64,000 bases of DNA from Macrolepiota albuminosa (GCA_027475525.1 JAMWFC010000051.1:2588616-2652615), one strand, 5' to 3'; counted from the first letter of the stretch, positions 1 through 12,229 are shown. A program made the numbers and translations. The notes: generated from the letters alone by a model not told the origin.

Positions 1-60
1 TATATTTACGCGTACAAAACAAAAACTAAATACACGACGGCCTATCTACCCTAAGGTCCG

Positions 61-2286
61 TCAGTCTTCACGATCGGAAAGCGGCAAGGAGTCGTCGAAT
101 GGCAGAAGGTCGCCAACCTGGACCTGATTGAGGACTTGCCACTCTAGCGCCTCGTTGCAGTCGGCTTGGTATTCCTCCAGGGTCTCCATGCTACGGGTCA
201 AGTTGGAGTACCTGAGTCGCGAAGCCATGATCTGTTGACGAGCGCGTTCGCGCTCGCGACCCAAAACCGCACGCATGCTTGCCGCACGAACCCCCAGCCG
301 CTCTATAACCTGAGGCGGGTAAAGGGCCACCACGGGATACACCAAGTCCTCCCCCAGCCACTCGTAAGAGTCGCCAGTGACTCGTGGCTGAGGCTGGGGG
401 GTCCACGACGAGGGCCCACTCGAGCTCGTCCAGAGCTGTGTCGCCAAGTCGCCTTCACTTACCCAGGGGGCGGCAGGCTCCACCGTCGGCAACTCCTGGG
501 ACTCGCCAGGACCGTCCTGCAAAGTCTCCTCCAACTCCCCCTCAGCATCCTCATTGCCGCCCTCTTCCTCCTCGCGGCTTGGCGACCCTTCCCTTTTCTC
601 CTCCTCCCCGGCCAACTCCTGTGCGCCAGCGGGCTCCCCCATTACCACGTCACCCTCATCTCCTGGGGCGCCAGCAGTCGAAACATCGTGTGGCGCGTCT
701 TCAGGCAAAGAGAGAGGGGACAGTAGGCGGCTGGGGCCAGCCTCACCGCTAACGGGAGGAAGGCGGCTGGCGGCAAGAGCTTCTCCAAGCTCCCTCATCT
801 CCGTGTCCTCAGCAATTGGAGAGGGGGAGGGCGACTCGATACGTACGCGCTTGGCCTTACCCTTGCCCTTGCTTGGGGAGGAGGCCTTGCGCTTTTCTTG
901 GCGCTCGCCAGCGCCGCGCTGTCCGACCGATTCCGATTCATCTCCTTGGCGCGTCGGCAGCGCCAAGGAGGACTTGCTGATCTTCGCCGCTCTCCCAGCG
1001 GCAACCTCCCTACGTTCCCCCTCGACAAACTCCCTAGCCCGCTTGACCAAAACCGCCCGGGAAAAGGTCTTCTCGACAAAGGCATCAGGCGCCCCGCCAC
1101 GCTCACGACTCTTGGCGCCGTCGATTGTGCAAGCACGCTTGAGAGTGCCGCAGCGGTAACAGGGTTGGGCGCCAGTGGGGAACCAGCAACTTTCTGGGTC
1201 GTTATCGGCCCAACATTTGTCACACTACTTTGCTTGAGAACAAAAATCATACGAAAAGGCTAAGACAACTTACCGCTCCACGCGAATCTTTGAACTCCTG
1301 GCGCGTCGCCAGGGAAACCGTGCGCTTGTTCTTCATCTCAGGAATCTCCACTCCTCCCTCGATGCCCTCGTCCATCACTACATCTTCCCGGCGCGGCAAG
1401 AGCAGACCCTTCAACTCCTTGTCGTCGAAAGTAGTCTGACTAGGGAGCTGGGAGAGAGTCAGTAGAAGGTCGGCAAAGTGTCACGACGGCGTACCTCGTA
1501 TTGAGGACCCTTCCCCTTGCGAGACTAGCGACAGTTACCACCGGTAAGAAGAAGCGCCAACGACAGCAGACTTACCTTTTTCTTCAAAGCCTTTCCAGGC
1601 TTTGAAGGCGAACCCTGTGTGCCTGCCGGCAGTGTGGGGCTCTGAACACTGCCGGCGCGAGACCCCTTGCTGGAACCCTCGGCAACGGACTCCTTCTTCT
1701 GCTCCTTGGCGAGCTCTGCCCTCGCCACCGCCAAGGAGTGCGCGGCAGCCTCCTCCTGCTCTTGCTCGATCTGCAATCGAGCAAGAGGCTCCAGTACCTC
1801 TTGCTTGCTACGAGGGGATAGTTCAGTCCATAGCTAAGGAAGGAAAGGTCAGGAGATACTCACTCGGTTGCCGATGCGCTTACGGTCATCGGCAACGCGC
1901 CAGAAAGGATGTCCTCCAGCTCATCTTCGATGGTGGGGACAGGGGGAGGCGCCTAGAGAGCAATCAGCTTAGCGACACGCCAGGCAAAAACAACAACTTA
2001 CAAAGCGGGAGAAGGGCGCTAACCACTCAGCACCACGATTGTCGACATACCGTGCGCGGCACCACTCCCGCACCTCGATCTCGCGGTCCCACCCAACGCC
2101 AAGGACTCTCACCTCATACCACCTCTCCAGCAACTTCATCACGCCAACCACCAAGTTTTGAGACGCCTCGGCGCCAACGCCCTCGATATGCCGAATGAAA
2201 CGGTTTGCCTTGGCGATGTAGGCGTATGCGGCTTCTTGAGCAGCTTGAGATGGGACGGGGGGCGGAGTTGGAATATGGAAGGACAT
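61..2286 (-). CDS. Accessory zinc-cluster protein of element E (intact, six exons, 657 aa)
   Basis: This is an antisense gene inside a Gypsy element. Exons on the minus strand are 2286-2002, 1952-1864, 1807-1576, 1524-1495, 1447-1274 and 1224-61. They total 1974 nt, a whole number of codons, and introns follow GT..AG. The start is the ATG shared with the D and C copies. Residues 1-95 are a conserved N-terminal domain. A charged, probably coiled-coil segment follows. At about residue 271 begins a six-cysteine cluster with spacing CX2CX8CX8CX2CX6C followed by basic residues, like a stretched fungal Zn2Cys6 domain. Next come a Lys/Arg-rich stretch that could be a nuclear signal, a long Glu/Pro-rich disordered part, and a conserved C-terminal helical region. 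DNA binding is inferred from the cysteine pattern only. No known family was recognised with certainty. Confidence 0.75.
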
Positions 2287-2455
2287 ATTTTTATTGTTGA
2301 GCGCCAGAAAAAGATGGGGAGAAGAAACGAAGTCCAAATTCACGCGCCAGGACTATAAACAAAATTTCAAGAACGCACGGACCACCTGTCACAAAAGCGG
2401 TAACGGTAGCCTTATTTGGTGACTGAGGACAGTCAATTTTTCAGTTGGGGGGAGA
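2287..2455 (-). promoter_or_regulatory. Accessory-gene leader and polypurine tract of element E
   Basis: This 169-bp stretch separates the accessory ATG from the 3' LTR and is conserved in D and C. At its LTR edge (2444-2455) lies GTTGGGGGGAGA, the expected polypurine tract for plus-strand DNA priming. In the minus direction it contains CAAATAAGG, a possible TATA-like box for the accessory gene. The promoter reading is inference. Confidence 0.45.
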
Positions 2456-3486
2456 TGATAGGACCCTATACAGGTTAGGCGCATCAACGGCAGGCTCGGC
2501 ACCGGCTCCGGAAACCTTGCCGCACTCGTTCCGAACTTAGCGCACGCGTTTTACCTATTTTAAGCCACTTCTGACGGCCGCGCACGGCAAGAAGCAGATC
2601 CAATCAGTGATAGCGCCGATCGGCAGACAGAATGACAACTGACAGATGGCATCAGTCACTGACGACAGCGCTTAGCGAGAAGCCTGATGATCTATCAAAA
2701 ACTGATGGACAGCTTGGCGTTTGACCTTGGCGTCTGACACCGCTTAGCGTCTCGATTTGGCGCCCGACATCGCTTAGGTGCTCTGACGGACAGAAGGGTG
2801 ATGGAGTGATGGTTTAGCTTCGCGATCTGTCGCCTGGCGTCGCTAAGGCTCTTGAATGGACGGTAGGGATCTGAAACCGTTGGAGCTACCCCTTTGAAAT
2901 TTTCCAGTTTACCGCACTCTGGCGTCATTAGCCACTGGCGACGGCGAACTCATTGTAGTATAAAAGTACTTACCGATTTGTACATAGAGATCATCATCAG
3001 ACGAATAGACCACAGTTTCCCCCTTTCCTCAGTCTCCCTTACGCTCAAGAGCTCATTTACGCTACGGTCGGCAACGTCAAAACTCATCGGCAGTTGCAGA
3101 CGCTCGCCAACACTCGACATACTCGCGCCTTGCAACTACGGCAGGCATTATCGACGCTTAGACTTCGCTAAGCATATCGTGCTCTTGCCGCTCACATTGC
3201 CGTGTTCACTTACCGCATTTTCCTTAGGCGCTTTACCTTAGCGCTTGACACTTGCCGACCCCGTTACCGACTTTTCACCTTTTTCACAGACGCGTTCTCT
3301 GGGACCTGCCCGGGACTCCTCAAATTACTTTTAGCGCGCCCAACGCACACTCTTGGTACGGTAACACAATTGTTACATTTGTTACTGACCAAAACTTTGG
3401 GCGTCATCAGCGCGCCCAACGCAAGCTCTTGGTCCGGTAACACTTTTGTTACATTTGTTGCTGACCAAAAACTTTGGGCGTCATCA
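2456..3486 (+). repeat. 3' LTR of element E
   Basis: The LTR begins TGATAGGACCC directly after the polypurine tract and ends GCGTCATCA. It belongs to the subtype with CCCTATACAGG near the start, shared with solo LTR F. Its last 77 bp (3410-3486) are a diverged second copy of the normal LTR tail (ending at 3409), so it is longer than the roughly 940-bp LTRs of C, D and F. Many TTRSCG/CGSYAA hexamers are present. Confidence 0.8.
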
Positions 3487-4222
3487 GCGGTAAGTGAACA
3501 CGGCAATGTAAGTGGCAAGAGCGCGGTAAGCTTAGCAAAGTCTAAGCGTCGTAAATGCCTGCTGTAGATGCAAGGCACGAATAAGTCGAAGGCTAGTGAT
3601 GAAGTCTGCAGCTGCCGACGAGCTCGACGTTGCCGACCGTAAATGAGCTTTCGAGCGTAAGGGAGACTGAAGAAAGGGGAGTAGTAAACCCTGGTCTGTT
3701 ATTCGATTTACAAGTCGGTAAGTACTTTTATACTACAATGAGTTCGCCGTCGCCAGTGGCTAATGACGCCAGAGTGCGGTAAACTAGAAAATTTATAGGG
3801 GTAGCTCCAACGGTTTCAGATCCCTACCGTCCATTCAAGAACCTTAGCGACGCCAGGCGACAGATTGTGAAGCTAAACCATCAATCCATCACCCTTCTGT
3901 CTGTCCAAAATGCTTAGCGATGTCAGGCGCCAGATCGAGGCGCTAAGCGGTGTCAGACGCCAAGGTCAAACGCCAAGCTGTCCGTCAGTTTTTGATAGAT
4001 CATCAGGCTTCTCGCTAAGCGCTGTCGTCAGTGACTGATGCCATCTGTCAGTTGTCATTCTTGCTGCCGTCGGCGCTATCACTGATTGGATCTGCTTCTT
4101 GCTGTGCACGGCCGTCAAATATCGCCAAAATTGGATAATTAGCGTGCACTAAGGTATCCCGAGTCAGTGCCGCGTTGCTGTCACCTGCCGTTGATGCGCT
4201 GATCCTGTATGGGGTCCTATCA
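3487..4222 (-). repeat. 3' LTR remnant of element C (inverted)
   Basis: On the plus strand it ends GGGTCCTATCA, the reverse complement of the LTR start, directly before the inverted polypurine tract TCTCCCCCCAAC. Compared with the C 5' LTR (32690-33694) it lacks roughly the first 190 bp, which are presumably on the far side of element E outside the window. Differences from the other C LTR look like scattered transitions. Confidence 0.8.
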
Positions 4223-4390
4223 TCTCCCCCCAACTGAAAAATTGACTGTCCTCAGTCACCAAATAAGGCTACCATTACCACTTTTGTGACAAGTGGTCCG
4301 TGCGTTCTTGAGATTTTGTTTATAGTCCTGGCGCATAAGTTTGGACTTCACCTCTCTCCCCTGATTTACCTGGCACTCATTTTTAATAAA
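4223..4390 (+). promoter_or_regulatory. Accessory-gene leader and inverted polypurine tract of element C
   Basis: This is the C counterpart of the conserved stretch of about 170 bp between LTR and accessory ATG. It holds TCTCCCCCCAACTG at the LTR edge and CAAATAAGG further in. Confidence 0.4.
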
Positions 4391-6176
4391 ATGTCTTTCC
4401 ATGTTCCAACTCCGCCCCCTGTTCCCTCTCAAGCTGCCCAGGAAGCCGCCTACGCCTATATCGCCAGGGCCAATTGCTTTATTTGCCATATCGAGGGCGT
4501 TGGCGCTGAGGCGTCCCAAAACCTTGTGGTTGGCGTGATGAAGCTTCTGGAACGATGGTATGAAGTGCGGGTCCTTGGCGTTGGCTGGTTGCAGGTGGAC
4601 GCTGAGATGGCAGCTATTCACGAGAGTGTGCTGGAAGAGGCCTCCCGTGACGCCAAGGAGAGGACCAAGGCGTTGGAGGAGCGAGAGGTCGTTGGCGAGT
4701 CTCTGGTTGCCAGCGAGAGGTCGCCAATTGCCAGGAGGCAGGTGTCTGGTGGGAAGGATTCCCGTGCTGGTAGTGCCCAGAGCCCAGCACTGCCGGCAAG
4801 CAAATCGGGCTCTCCGGTCAAGCCTGGCAAGACGTTGAAAAAGAAGGTAAGTTCGTGCGTTGTTACCACTGGCGCCTATCGCTTATCCCATTCTAAGTCT
4901 CGCAAGGCTGCCGCCCCTCGTTACACGGTACGTCGGTTACGCCAAGATACTGTCCCTGCTAACTAACCAGTTGACAGGCGCCAACGCAAACTTCCTTTAG
5001 CGACGCAGAGCTGAAGGGTTTGCTGGTGGCGCGACGAGATGAGGCGGTTTTAGATGAAGGAATGGAGGCGGAGGTGGTCTTGCCGGAGATGAAGGACAAG
5101 AGGACGGCAAGCCCAGCGGTAAGACAGGAGTTCAAAGACTCCCAAGGAGCGGTAAGTACTTTGGCTTTCCTTCCCGCTCTTGCTAACATTCTTGTAGTGC
5201 GACAAGTGCTGGGCTGACAACGACCCAGAGGGGTGTTGGTACCCCACTGGTGGCCAGCCTTGCTACCGGTGCGGTACGCTGAAGAGGGCTTGTACTTTGA
5301 ACGGCGCTAAGAGTCGCAAACGTGGTGGAGCTCCCGACACGGTAGTGGAGCGCACCTTCAAGCGTGCCGTCCTCGTCAAGAGGGCATGGGAGTTCGTCGA
5401 GGGGGAGAAGAAGAAGCAGGTCGCTGGTGATGCAGCCACAATTAGCAAGAGTTCCCTGGCGCTGCCGACGTGTCAAGGGGACGAATCTGCAACAGTCGGC
5501 AACCGTGGCGCCAGAGAGCGCCAAGGGACTACGGTCCCTTCAAAATGACAAGTCCCCTCGCCCGTCAAAGGAAAGGGCAAGGCTAAACGTGCACGGGTAG
5601 TGGAGTCTCCTCCCCCTACCCCTGAGGACGTGGAGATGGAGGAGCTGGAGAAGGCGCTTGCCACCAGCCGCCTGCCGCCAAGGGATACTGAAGCTGGGCC
5701 CAGCAAGTTGCTTTCCCCTATTCACCTGAGAGGGGCTTCACTGCCGACCGTCGACGAGGACAACACAGTAATGGACGCGCCGCCAAGAGAAGAGCCCCAA
5801 GAGGCGGAACCAACAGTGGCGACAACCATGGGAGAAGGAAGCCCTCCGACAATGGCGGGTGACGAGGACGCAGAGGGGGAGCCAGACGAGACCTTGGCGA
5901 CTCAGCGCGAAGGTGAGGAGGAGGAGGCTCCCGTCAAGGAGGCGGTAGCGGGAGAAGGGGAGGGAGCGGCAGGAATCGCCAGGGAGGAGCCAGAGTGGTA
6001 CTGGCTGCCTCCCTACGGTAACGTTGCCCCCTGGGAAGTGTTGGACCCCAAGGATGTTGCCGGGCTGGAGCCAAGGCGCCCCATGATCGCCAGGATTAAT
6101 CCTGCCTGGACCCCTCAGCCGCAGCCGACAGTAACTGGCGACGCCTTCCAGTGGCTGGGGCAAGATCTCGTCTACC

Positions 6177-6694
6177 TGTCAGGGGACCCCTCATTCCTTT
6201 CTTCTTTCACTCCTTATTTCTTTATTCTCCTTTCATTCACTTCCTTATTTCTTCTACCATTCTCTCATTTTGCTGTTACTACTTCTTCAACACTATCTGT
6301 TGGTACTATTCTCAACCTTTGAGGTGCTCTGGTTCTTTAGCTATCACTCAGACAAGTGTGGGCCCTTCAGCACCGCTCCAGGCTGCTTAGATAAGCCGGA
6401 GTTTGCCTTTCTGACTTCTAAAGTCCGGAGTTTTCCTCCCTTGTTTGCACACTTGTTTGGTTAGTCAATTTTCGAGTTTTTAAGGTTTTGTTGTACTGTA
6501 CAGTTGTTTCCCACGCTTCAGAGGCCCCAGAAGCGTCCAACCTGGCATAGGGAATCCCCAGACTTGTTCTCTTTGGATCTCCCTCTGCCAGGTGAGTAGC
6601 TACCTTGATATTGTCAGTATATATTCTAATACACTTTGGATCTCCCTCTGCCAGCTGTGTGACTGAGCCACAGCCTCTAGAGGTCGCCCTTACA
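6177..6694 (+). repeat. 5' LTR of chromovirus A
   Basis: It is 518 bp, begins TGTCAGGGGA and ends CCCTTACA. The same sequence recurs at 12230-12747. A short internal repeat, GGATCTCCCTCTGCCAG, occurs twice near the 3' end. Confidence 0.93.
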
Positions 6695-6808
6695 GCAGAA
6701 CAAGTCTCTACATTTTGGTCTGGGAGCCCCCTTCAGCCTGCTTGAGCCCTCTCTTGCCCCTTTAGGTCCCTCCCCCACTGGATTACTCCCTGCCCCTCTG
6801 TTGCTTCT

Positions 6809-8074
6809 ATGACCCAACCAGCCCCCTCAGACACTCCCCTGGACGCTTCTGCCCCTCAGGATGATGCCTGGGGTCGCTTGCTTGCTCTGGAGACTCAGGT
6901 GCAGACCACTCAAGCTTCCCTCACCCTCCACACCACCGAACTTGCTGGATTACGTCAGGCCACAGACACTATCTCCCATTCCCTTCAGGCCCTCTTAGAG
7001 CGCCTCCCTCTCACTCCTACCCCTCTCCAGGCACCTCCAGTTAGGGCTGGCACACCCCCAGTCCCTCGCTTTGGGGCCTCCCCCCCAGTTCATGCCAATA
7101 TTCCTCGCCCAGCACTCCCAGACGCATTCAATGGTGACCGAGCGATAGGCGAGCGTTTCCTGCAGTCCTGCATCACCTATATTCAGCTCAGTGGTGAGGC
7201 TTTCCCCTCTGACGCTCTCAAAATCGCTTGGGTTCTTTCTTACATGAAGTCTGGGCGAGCTTCAACATATGCGCTACGAGTCTTTCGACGTCCTGGAGGA
7301 GTAGAGAGTTTTGGAAGTTGGGATCAGTTTGAGAAGGAGTTTCGGACAGAGTTCTTCCCCTTGGACCCTGCTAAGGTGGCAGCCCTCACTCTCCGAGACC
7401 CTCATCGATATGGGCAGGGGAAGCGGACCCTAGATGAGTACATCGACTCCTTCAGAGCTCTTGCTGAACAGGCCTGTTATCCGGATGGTCTTCAGCTCTG
7501 TCTCACCTTCCGAGATGGCCTCCTTCCCTCTCTCATGGATCGGATCGACAGCATGGCTGAGGGACGACCTGATGACACGAGTATCGAGACCTGGTATCAG
7601 GTAGCACGTGATCAGTGGCAGCTCATGGAGTTACGACGTGAGCTCCACCGTGGAACTGCCCCTCGCTCCACTCCACAGGCATCCTTTTCTGCTCGTCATC
7701 CCATCCAGCCTTCCCTTCCATTTCGCGCTCCACCCCCAGCTCAGGTACCTGCAGCACGTCCTCTTCCTTTGGGAGTACCTATGGATGTTGATGCCTCTCA
7801 TCAACGTTCCTCCCTTCCTCTCCTCTGCCGTCGCTGTGGAAAGCCTGGTCACTTCGCTCGGTATTGCCCCCAGGGGTTAGAGGTGCGCTATCTCTCAGCT
7901 TCAGAGCAGGAGGAGCTCCTTCTCCAGCTCCTTGCTGCCCGAGACGTTCGAGGAAACCCCTCCCCAGATGTACAGACTGAAGCAGAACCCCTGGAGGAGT
8001 CCTTGGGTCCTGTGGAAGCTGTAGCAGAACCATCGGATGGGTCCTTTGGTTCTGCAGGGGAGGGTTTTCAATAG
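6809..8074 (+). CDS. gag: Gag of chromovirus A (421 aa)
   Basis: This is the structural protein of the Ty3/Gypsy particle. The N-terminal part is helical, the centre resembles the retrotransposon Gag capsid domain (about residues 100-230), and a canonical CCHC zinc knuckle CRRCGKPGHFARYC lies near residue 340. Pol begins 8 nt after the Gag stop in another frame with its own ATG, so Pol is probably made by re-initiation or frameshifting. The start chosen is the first ATG after the LTR, about 115 bp downstream. No lesion was seen in Gag. Confidence 0.88.
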   Translation: MTQPAPSDTPLDASAPQDDAWGRLLALETQVQTTQASLTLHTTELAGLRQATDTISHSLQALLERLPLTPTPLQAPPVRAGTPPVPRFGASPPVHANIPRPALPDAFNGDRAIGERFLQSCITYIQLSGEAFPSDALKIAWVLSYMKSGRASTYALRVFRRPGGVESFGSWDQFEKEFRTEFFPLDPAKVAALTLRDPHRYGQGKRTLDEYIDSFRALAEQACYPDGLQLCLTFRDGLLPSLMDRIDSMAEGRPDDTSIETWYQVARDQWQLMELRRELHRGTAPRSTPQASFSARHPIQPSLPFRAPPPAQVPAARPLPLGVPMDVDASHQRSSLPLLCRRCGKPGHFARYCPQGLEVRYLSASEQEELLLQLLAARDVRGNPSPDVQTEAEPLEESLGPVEAVAEPSDGSFGSAGEGFQ

Positions 8075-8082
8075 AGCGACGG

Positions 8083-11000
8083 ATGAGTTGTACGCCTCCG
8101 CCGCCTGGTGCTAATCAGTTTACATGTCAATCAGTAGAGTCTTCTAATGTATCGCTCCCTACTCCTGATTCTCTGACTGAAACTGTAAGCACCCCCTCCG
8201 ACGTACAAAATACCCCCTTGGTCCAAGCCGCCGCTAAGACTTCTTCTCCTCCTTCTCCTGTCCGACGACCACGTGTTCCAGCTTGGGAACGACGCCTTCC
8301 CCGTCGCTATGTTGTTGCTTCTACTCCCTCTCCCAACTCTCTGCGTCTGAATGTGGAGATTGAGACAACTGACACTCAGCAGACTCGAAGCGTCATAGCT
8401 CTCTTGGACAGTGGCGCTACTGGACTCTTCCTAGACACCCGTTATGTGGAACAACACCGGCTCACTACCCGTCCCCTCTCTCACCCTATTCCAGTCTATA
8501 ACATTGACGGTACGCTCAATGAAGCTGGATCCATCCGCTCAGTGGTGGATTTAGTCCTTCGTTATCAGACTCATTCTGAGCGTGCAGTCTTTGCAGTTAC
8601 CAGCCTAGGAAAGCAGGACATGATACTTGGGTTCTCCTGGCTGCGTGATCACAATCCTGAGATTGACTGGGCCAAGGGTAAGGTGAGCATGAGCCGCTGC
8701 CCTCGACGGTGTTCCACATGTGCTAAGGAAGTGAGAGAGGAGCGCAGAGAGTCAGTCCGTGAGCGTGCCGCTATCCGGGCTTGCCGAGTTGGACACCTCC
8801 CCTTTGCAGACCTTGACCTACTGGATCCTCCTCCCTTGGCGTTCCCTTATAGAGAGGCCCTCTATGAGGACGTTCGAGGTGTAGTGAGTGAAGCCCAGAT
8901 GGAAGATGGACGCGAGGGTGAATTTGGATGCGCTCCTGACCCAGAGTCTCCAGACGAGGCTATCGAGACAGGTGATAGGATTTATGCAACTACGTTACGA
9001 CCTCCACCAACTGTAGCAGAGATCAGAGCTAGCCAAACTACCTCCCAGCGGCTAGCTCAGGCATTTGCTGCCAACTCTGCTCCTAAGTCGTTCCGAGATG
9101 CGGTTCCTCATCACCTGCAAGACTTTGAGGATGTTTTCTCTAAGGCATCATTTGACTCCCTGCCAGAGCGTAAGCAGTGGGACCATGCAATTGAGCTTAC
9201 ACCCAATGCTGAGCCCTCTAGCTGCAAGGTCTACCCACTCTCTCCCAGAGAACAGGATGAGCTTGATGCCTTTTTGCAGGAGAATTTAGACTCTGGTCGC
9301 ATCCGTCCCTCAAAGTCTCCAATGGCCTCTCCAGTCTTCTTCATTAAGAAGAAGGATGGATCTCTATGTCTGGTTCAGGACTACCGAGTCTTGAATGCGA
9401 TGACTGTGAAGAATCGCTACCCCTTACCACTCATTTCAGAGCTTGTCAACAACCTCCAAGGTGCGCGCTACTTTACCAAGTTGGATGTCCGCTGGGGCTA
9501 CAACAATGTGTTTCAGAGCTTGTCAACAACCTCCAAGGTGCGCGCTACTTTACCAAGTTGGATGTCCGCTGGGGCTACAACAATGTGCACATCAAAGAAG
9601 GAGATGAGTGGAAGGGAGCATTCCGAACAAATCATGGACTCTTTGAACCTCTGGTAATGTTCTTTGGCCTCACTAATAGCCCTGCCACCTTCCAGACCAT
9701 GATGAACGACATTTTCCAAGACCTCATAGCGGAAGGTGTTGTGTGTGTATACCTCGACGATATTCTCATCTATACCAAGACTCTAGAGGAGCATCGTCGG
9801 ATTACACGCATCGTACTGGAACGTCTTCGCCAGCACCAGCTCTATCTTAAGCCAGAGAAGTGTGAGTTTGAGCAGACTAAGGTTGAATATCTTGGACTGA
9901 TCATCTCTCATGGAATGGCTGAGATGGACCCAGTCAAGGTGGCTGGTGTAGCGGAGTGGCCAGAGCCTAAGAACAAGAAGGAGGTTCAGGCCTTCCTGGG
10001 TTTTACCAACTTCTACCGGAGGTTTATTCAGGATTTCTCACACCATGCCCGGCCCCTCTTCGATCTCACCACTAAGGACACTCCTTGGCACTGGGATGCA
10101 GCACAGCAGACAGCCTTTGATGCCCTCAAACAGGCAGTCACTTCAAAGCCTGTCCTTATATTCCCAGATGATGACTCTCCCTTCCGTGTCGAAGCTGATA
10201 GCTCAGATTTTGCTACTGGGGCCGTTCTCTCTCAACAGTCAAGGGAGGATGGTAAGTGGCATCCTGTGGCTTTCTACTCCAAGAGTCTCAATGCCGTGGA
10301 GCGAAATTATGAGATCCATGACAAGGAGATGCTAGCTATCATTCGGTCATTTGAGGAGTGGCGACATTTCCTTGAGGGTGCCAGGCATAAATTCGAGGTG
10401 TGGACTGATCACAAGAACTTAGAGTACTTTCGGACGGCCAAGAAACTCAACCGCCGACAGGCTCGATGGTCCTTGTATCTGGCCAACTTCGACTTCTCTC
10501 TGCATCACAAACCGGGACGGAGCATGGGTAAGCCAGATGCGCTTTCTAGGCGAGCAGACCATGGTTCAGGAGCTAGTGACAATGACAATATTGTACTTCT
10601 GAAGCCAGAACTATTTGCTATCCGTGCTCTAGAAGGTGTGGTTGGCCAGGGAGAAGAAGTGAGCATCCTTCGAGACATCCGACGAGGTAACCGGGAGGGC
10701 GCTCAAGAAGATCTGGTAGCTAAGGCTGCCATGGCCTTGCATGCTCGAGAGAAAGCTGGAGTGAAGTCTGTCCGCACCGACGAGTGGTCTCTGGAGAATG
10801 GTCTTCTCACCTTCCGGGGACGCATTTATGTTCCCAACCTGCCAGACCTCCGGAGGCGGATTGTGGAGCAGCATCATGACTCTCGAGTTGCAGGACATCC
10901 TGGCAGATGGAAGACACTGGAGCTGGTTTCGCGGAATTACTGGTGGCCTCAAATGTCACGGTATATTGGCTCTTACACCTCCACCTGTGATCTTTGCCTT

Positions 11001-12218
11001 CGGACTAAGCCTCGTCGTCAGCCTCCTATGGGACAGCTTCATCCATTGCCTATCCCAGCTGAGCGTTGGAGTGTGGCCTCGGTAGACTTCATTGTTGAGT
11101 TACCTGATTCTCATGGATATGATGCGATCATGGTGGTAGTGGATCTCTGTGGCAAGCGTGCTCATTTTATTCCAACACACACTACTTGCTCAGCCATGGG
11201 CGCTGCCAATCTGTACCGGAAGCATGTCTGAAAGCTCCATGGGTTGTCAGATGCTTATGTCTCAGACCGCGGACCTCAGTTTGTGGCAGAGTTTACGAGA
11301 GAACTGTATCGCCTCCTCCATGTCAAACTCCACACCTCCACAGCCTACCACCCCCAGTCTGATGGCCAGACTGAGCGTGTCAACCAGGAGCTAGAACAGT
11401 ATCTCCGGCTCTTCTGCAATGAACGACAGGATGACTGGGACGATCTATTACCAGAGGCAGAGTTCCAGTACAACAACCGTGTACACGCTGCCACCCAGAT
11501 GTCTCCTTTCCTTCTAGATACTGGTCGACATCCTCGGATGGGATTTGAGCCTCGTGGACGACCTTCAGAGAATGAAGCGGTCAATGAGTTCATAGATCGG
11601 ATGAAGGCAGCCCAGGAGGAGGCCAAGGCAGCTTTAGCTAAGGCAAAGGATGACATGGCCCGCTACTATGATCGTGGACGAACTCCAGCCCCCAAGTACA
11701 AGCCTGGAGATCGAGTCTACCTGGATGCCTCTGACATTGCCACTACCCGACCTTCTCAGAAGCTCTCTCACCGTCGTCTAGGCCCCTTCCCTATAGTAAG
11801 ACAGGTAGGCCCACTTGCCTATCGACTCAAGCTGCCTAGTGGAATGAGTCGACTCCATCCAGTCTTCAATGTGGTGAAGCTTTCTCCAGCCCCAGAGGAT
11901 CCAATTCCAGGTCGACATCCACAGCCACCTCCACCACCAGTTCTGGTAAACAACCAAGAAGAGTACGAAGTGGAACGGATCCTAGACAGCCGACTCTTTA
12001 GGAATAAGCTTCAGTTCAAGGTCAAGTGGAAGGGCTATGGAATCGAGGACGTTTCCTGGGAGCCACAAGAGAATGTCCATGCCCCTGCCTTGGTCCGGGA
12101 ATTCTATCAACAGCATCCTGATGCTCCTCGGGCAATCAGAGGCCTCTATTCTCTTTCCAAAGTAGACCAGGCCATCCAGAACTACTTCTATCCAGCACGT
12201 CGAGACGCCGCACTCTAG
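8083..12218 (+). pseudogene. pol: Pol of chromovirus A: protease, RT, RNase H, integrase, chromodomain
   Basis: The first frame (8083 on) has the protease motif LLDSGATGLFLD near residue 107 and the start of RT. A 77-bp direct duplication at 9434-9587 shifts the frame; with one copy the frame continues without a break, so the shift is probably an assembly error. RT has YLDDILIY near 9750. RNase H has EADSSDFATGAVLSQ near 10190. Integrase follows with an HHCC zinc module, VDFIVELP, VSDRGPQF and ERVNQELEQYL. A TGA at 11229-11231 stands where related integrases usually have Trp; the same frame continues to 12218. A chromodomain (about 11968-12130) closes the protein and would guide integration to modified histones. 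Confidence 0.88.
9434..9587. repeat. Exact 77-bp tandem duplication in chromovirus RT
   Basis: Copies 9434-9510 and 9511-9587 match completely. It is one of twelve 77-bp-period duplications in the window and probably an assembly junction. Confidence 0.85.
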
Positions 12219-12229
12219 AGGGGGGGTGA

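Larger units (their letters stand above)
1..3486 (+). mobile_element. Element E: 3' part of a Gypsy LTR retrotransposon with antisense accessory gene
   Basis: This is the 3' end of a family member whose gag-pol would lie left of the window. It holds the antisense accessory gene (61-2286), a purine-rich tract and the 3' LTR. The order matches complete element D, which fixes the sense strand as plus. Its right edge (3486) abuts an inverted, truncated LTR of element C, so E most likely inserted into that LTR and is younger than C. The 4-bp duplication expected after 3486 would be GCGG, but the left end of E is outside the window and this cannot be tested here. Confidence 0.8.

Noticed and set aside
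166..726. Plus-strand ORFs over the E accessory gene
   Set aside because: They are mirror frames of a GC-rich exon and are not conserved in copies D and C.
6270..6464. Small ORF of 64 aa in the chromovirus LTR, present in both LTRs
   Set aside because: It is repeated only because the LTRs match; its sequence shows no domain and it crosses the usual LTR promoter region.
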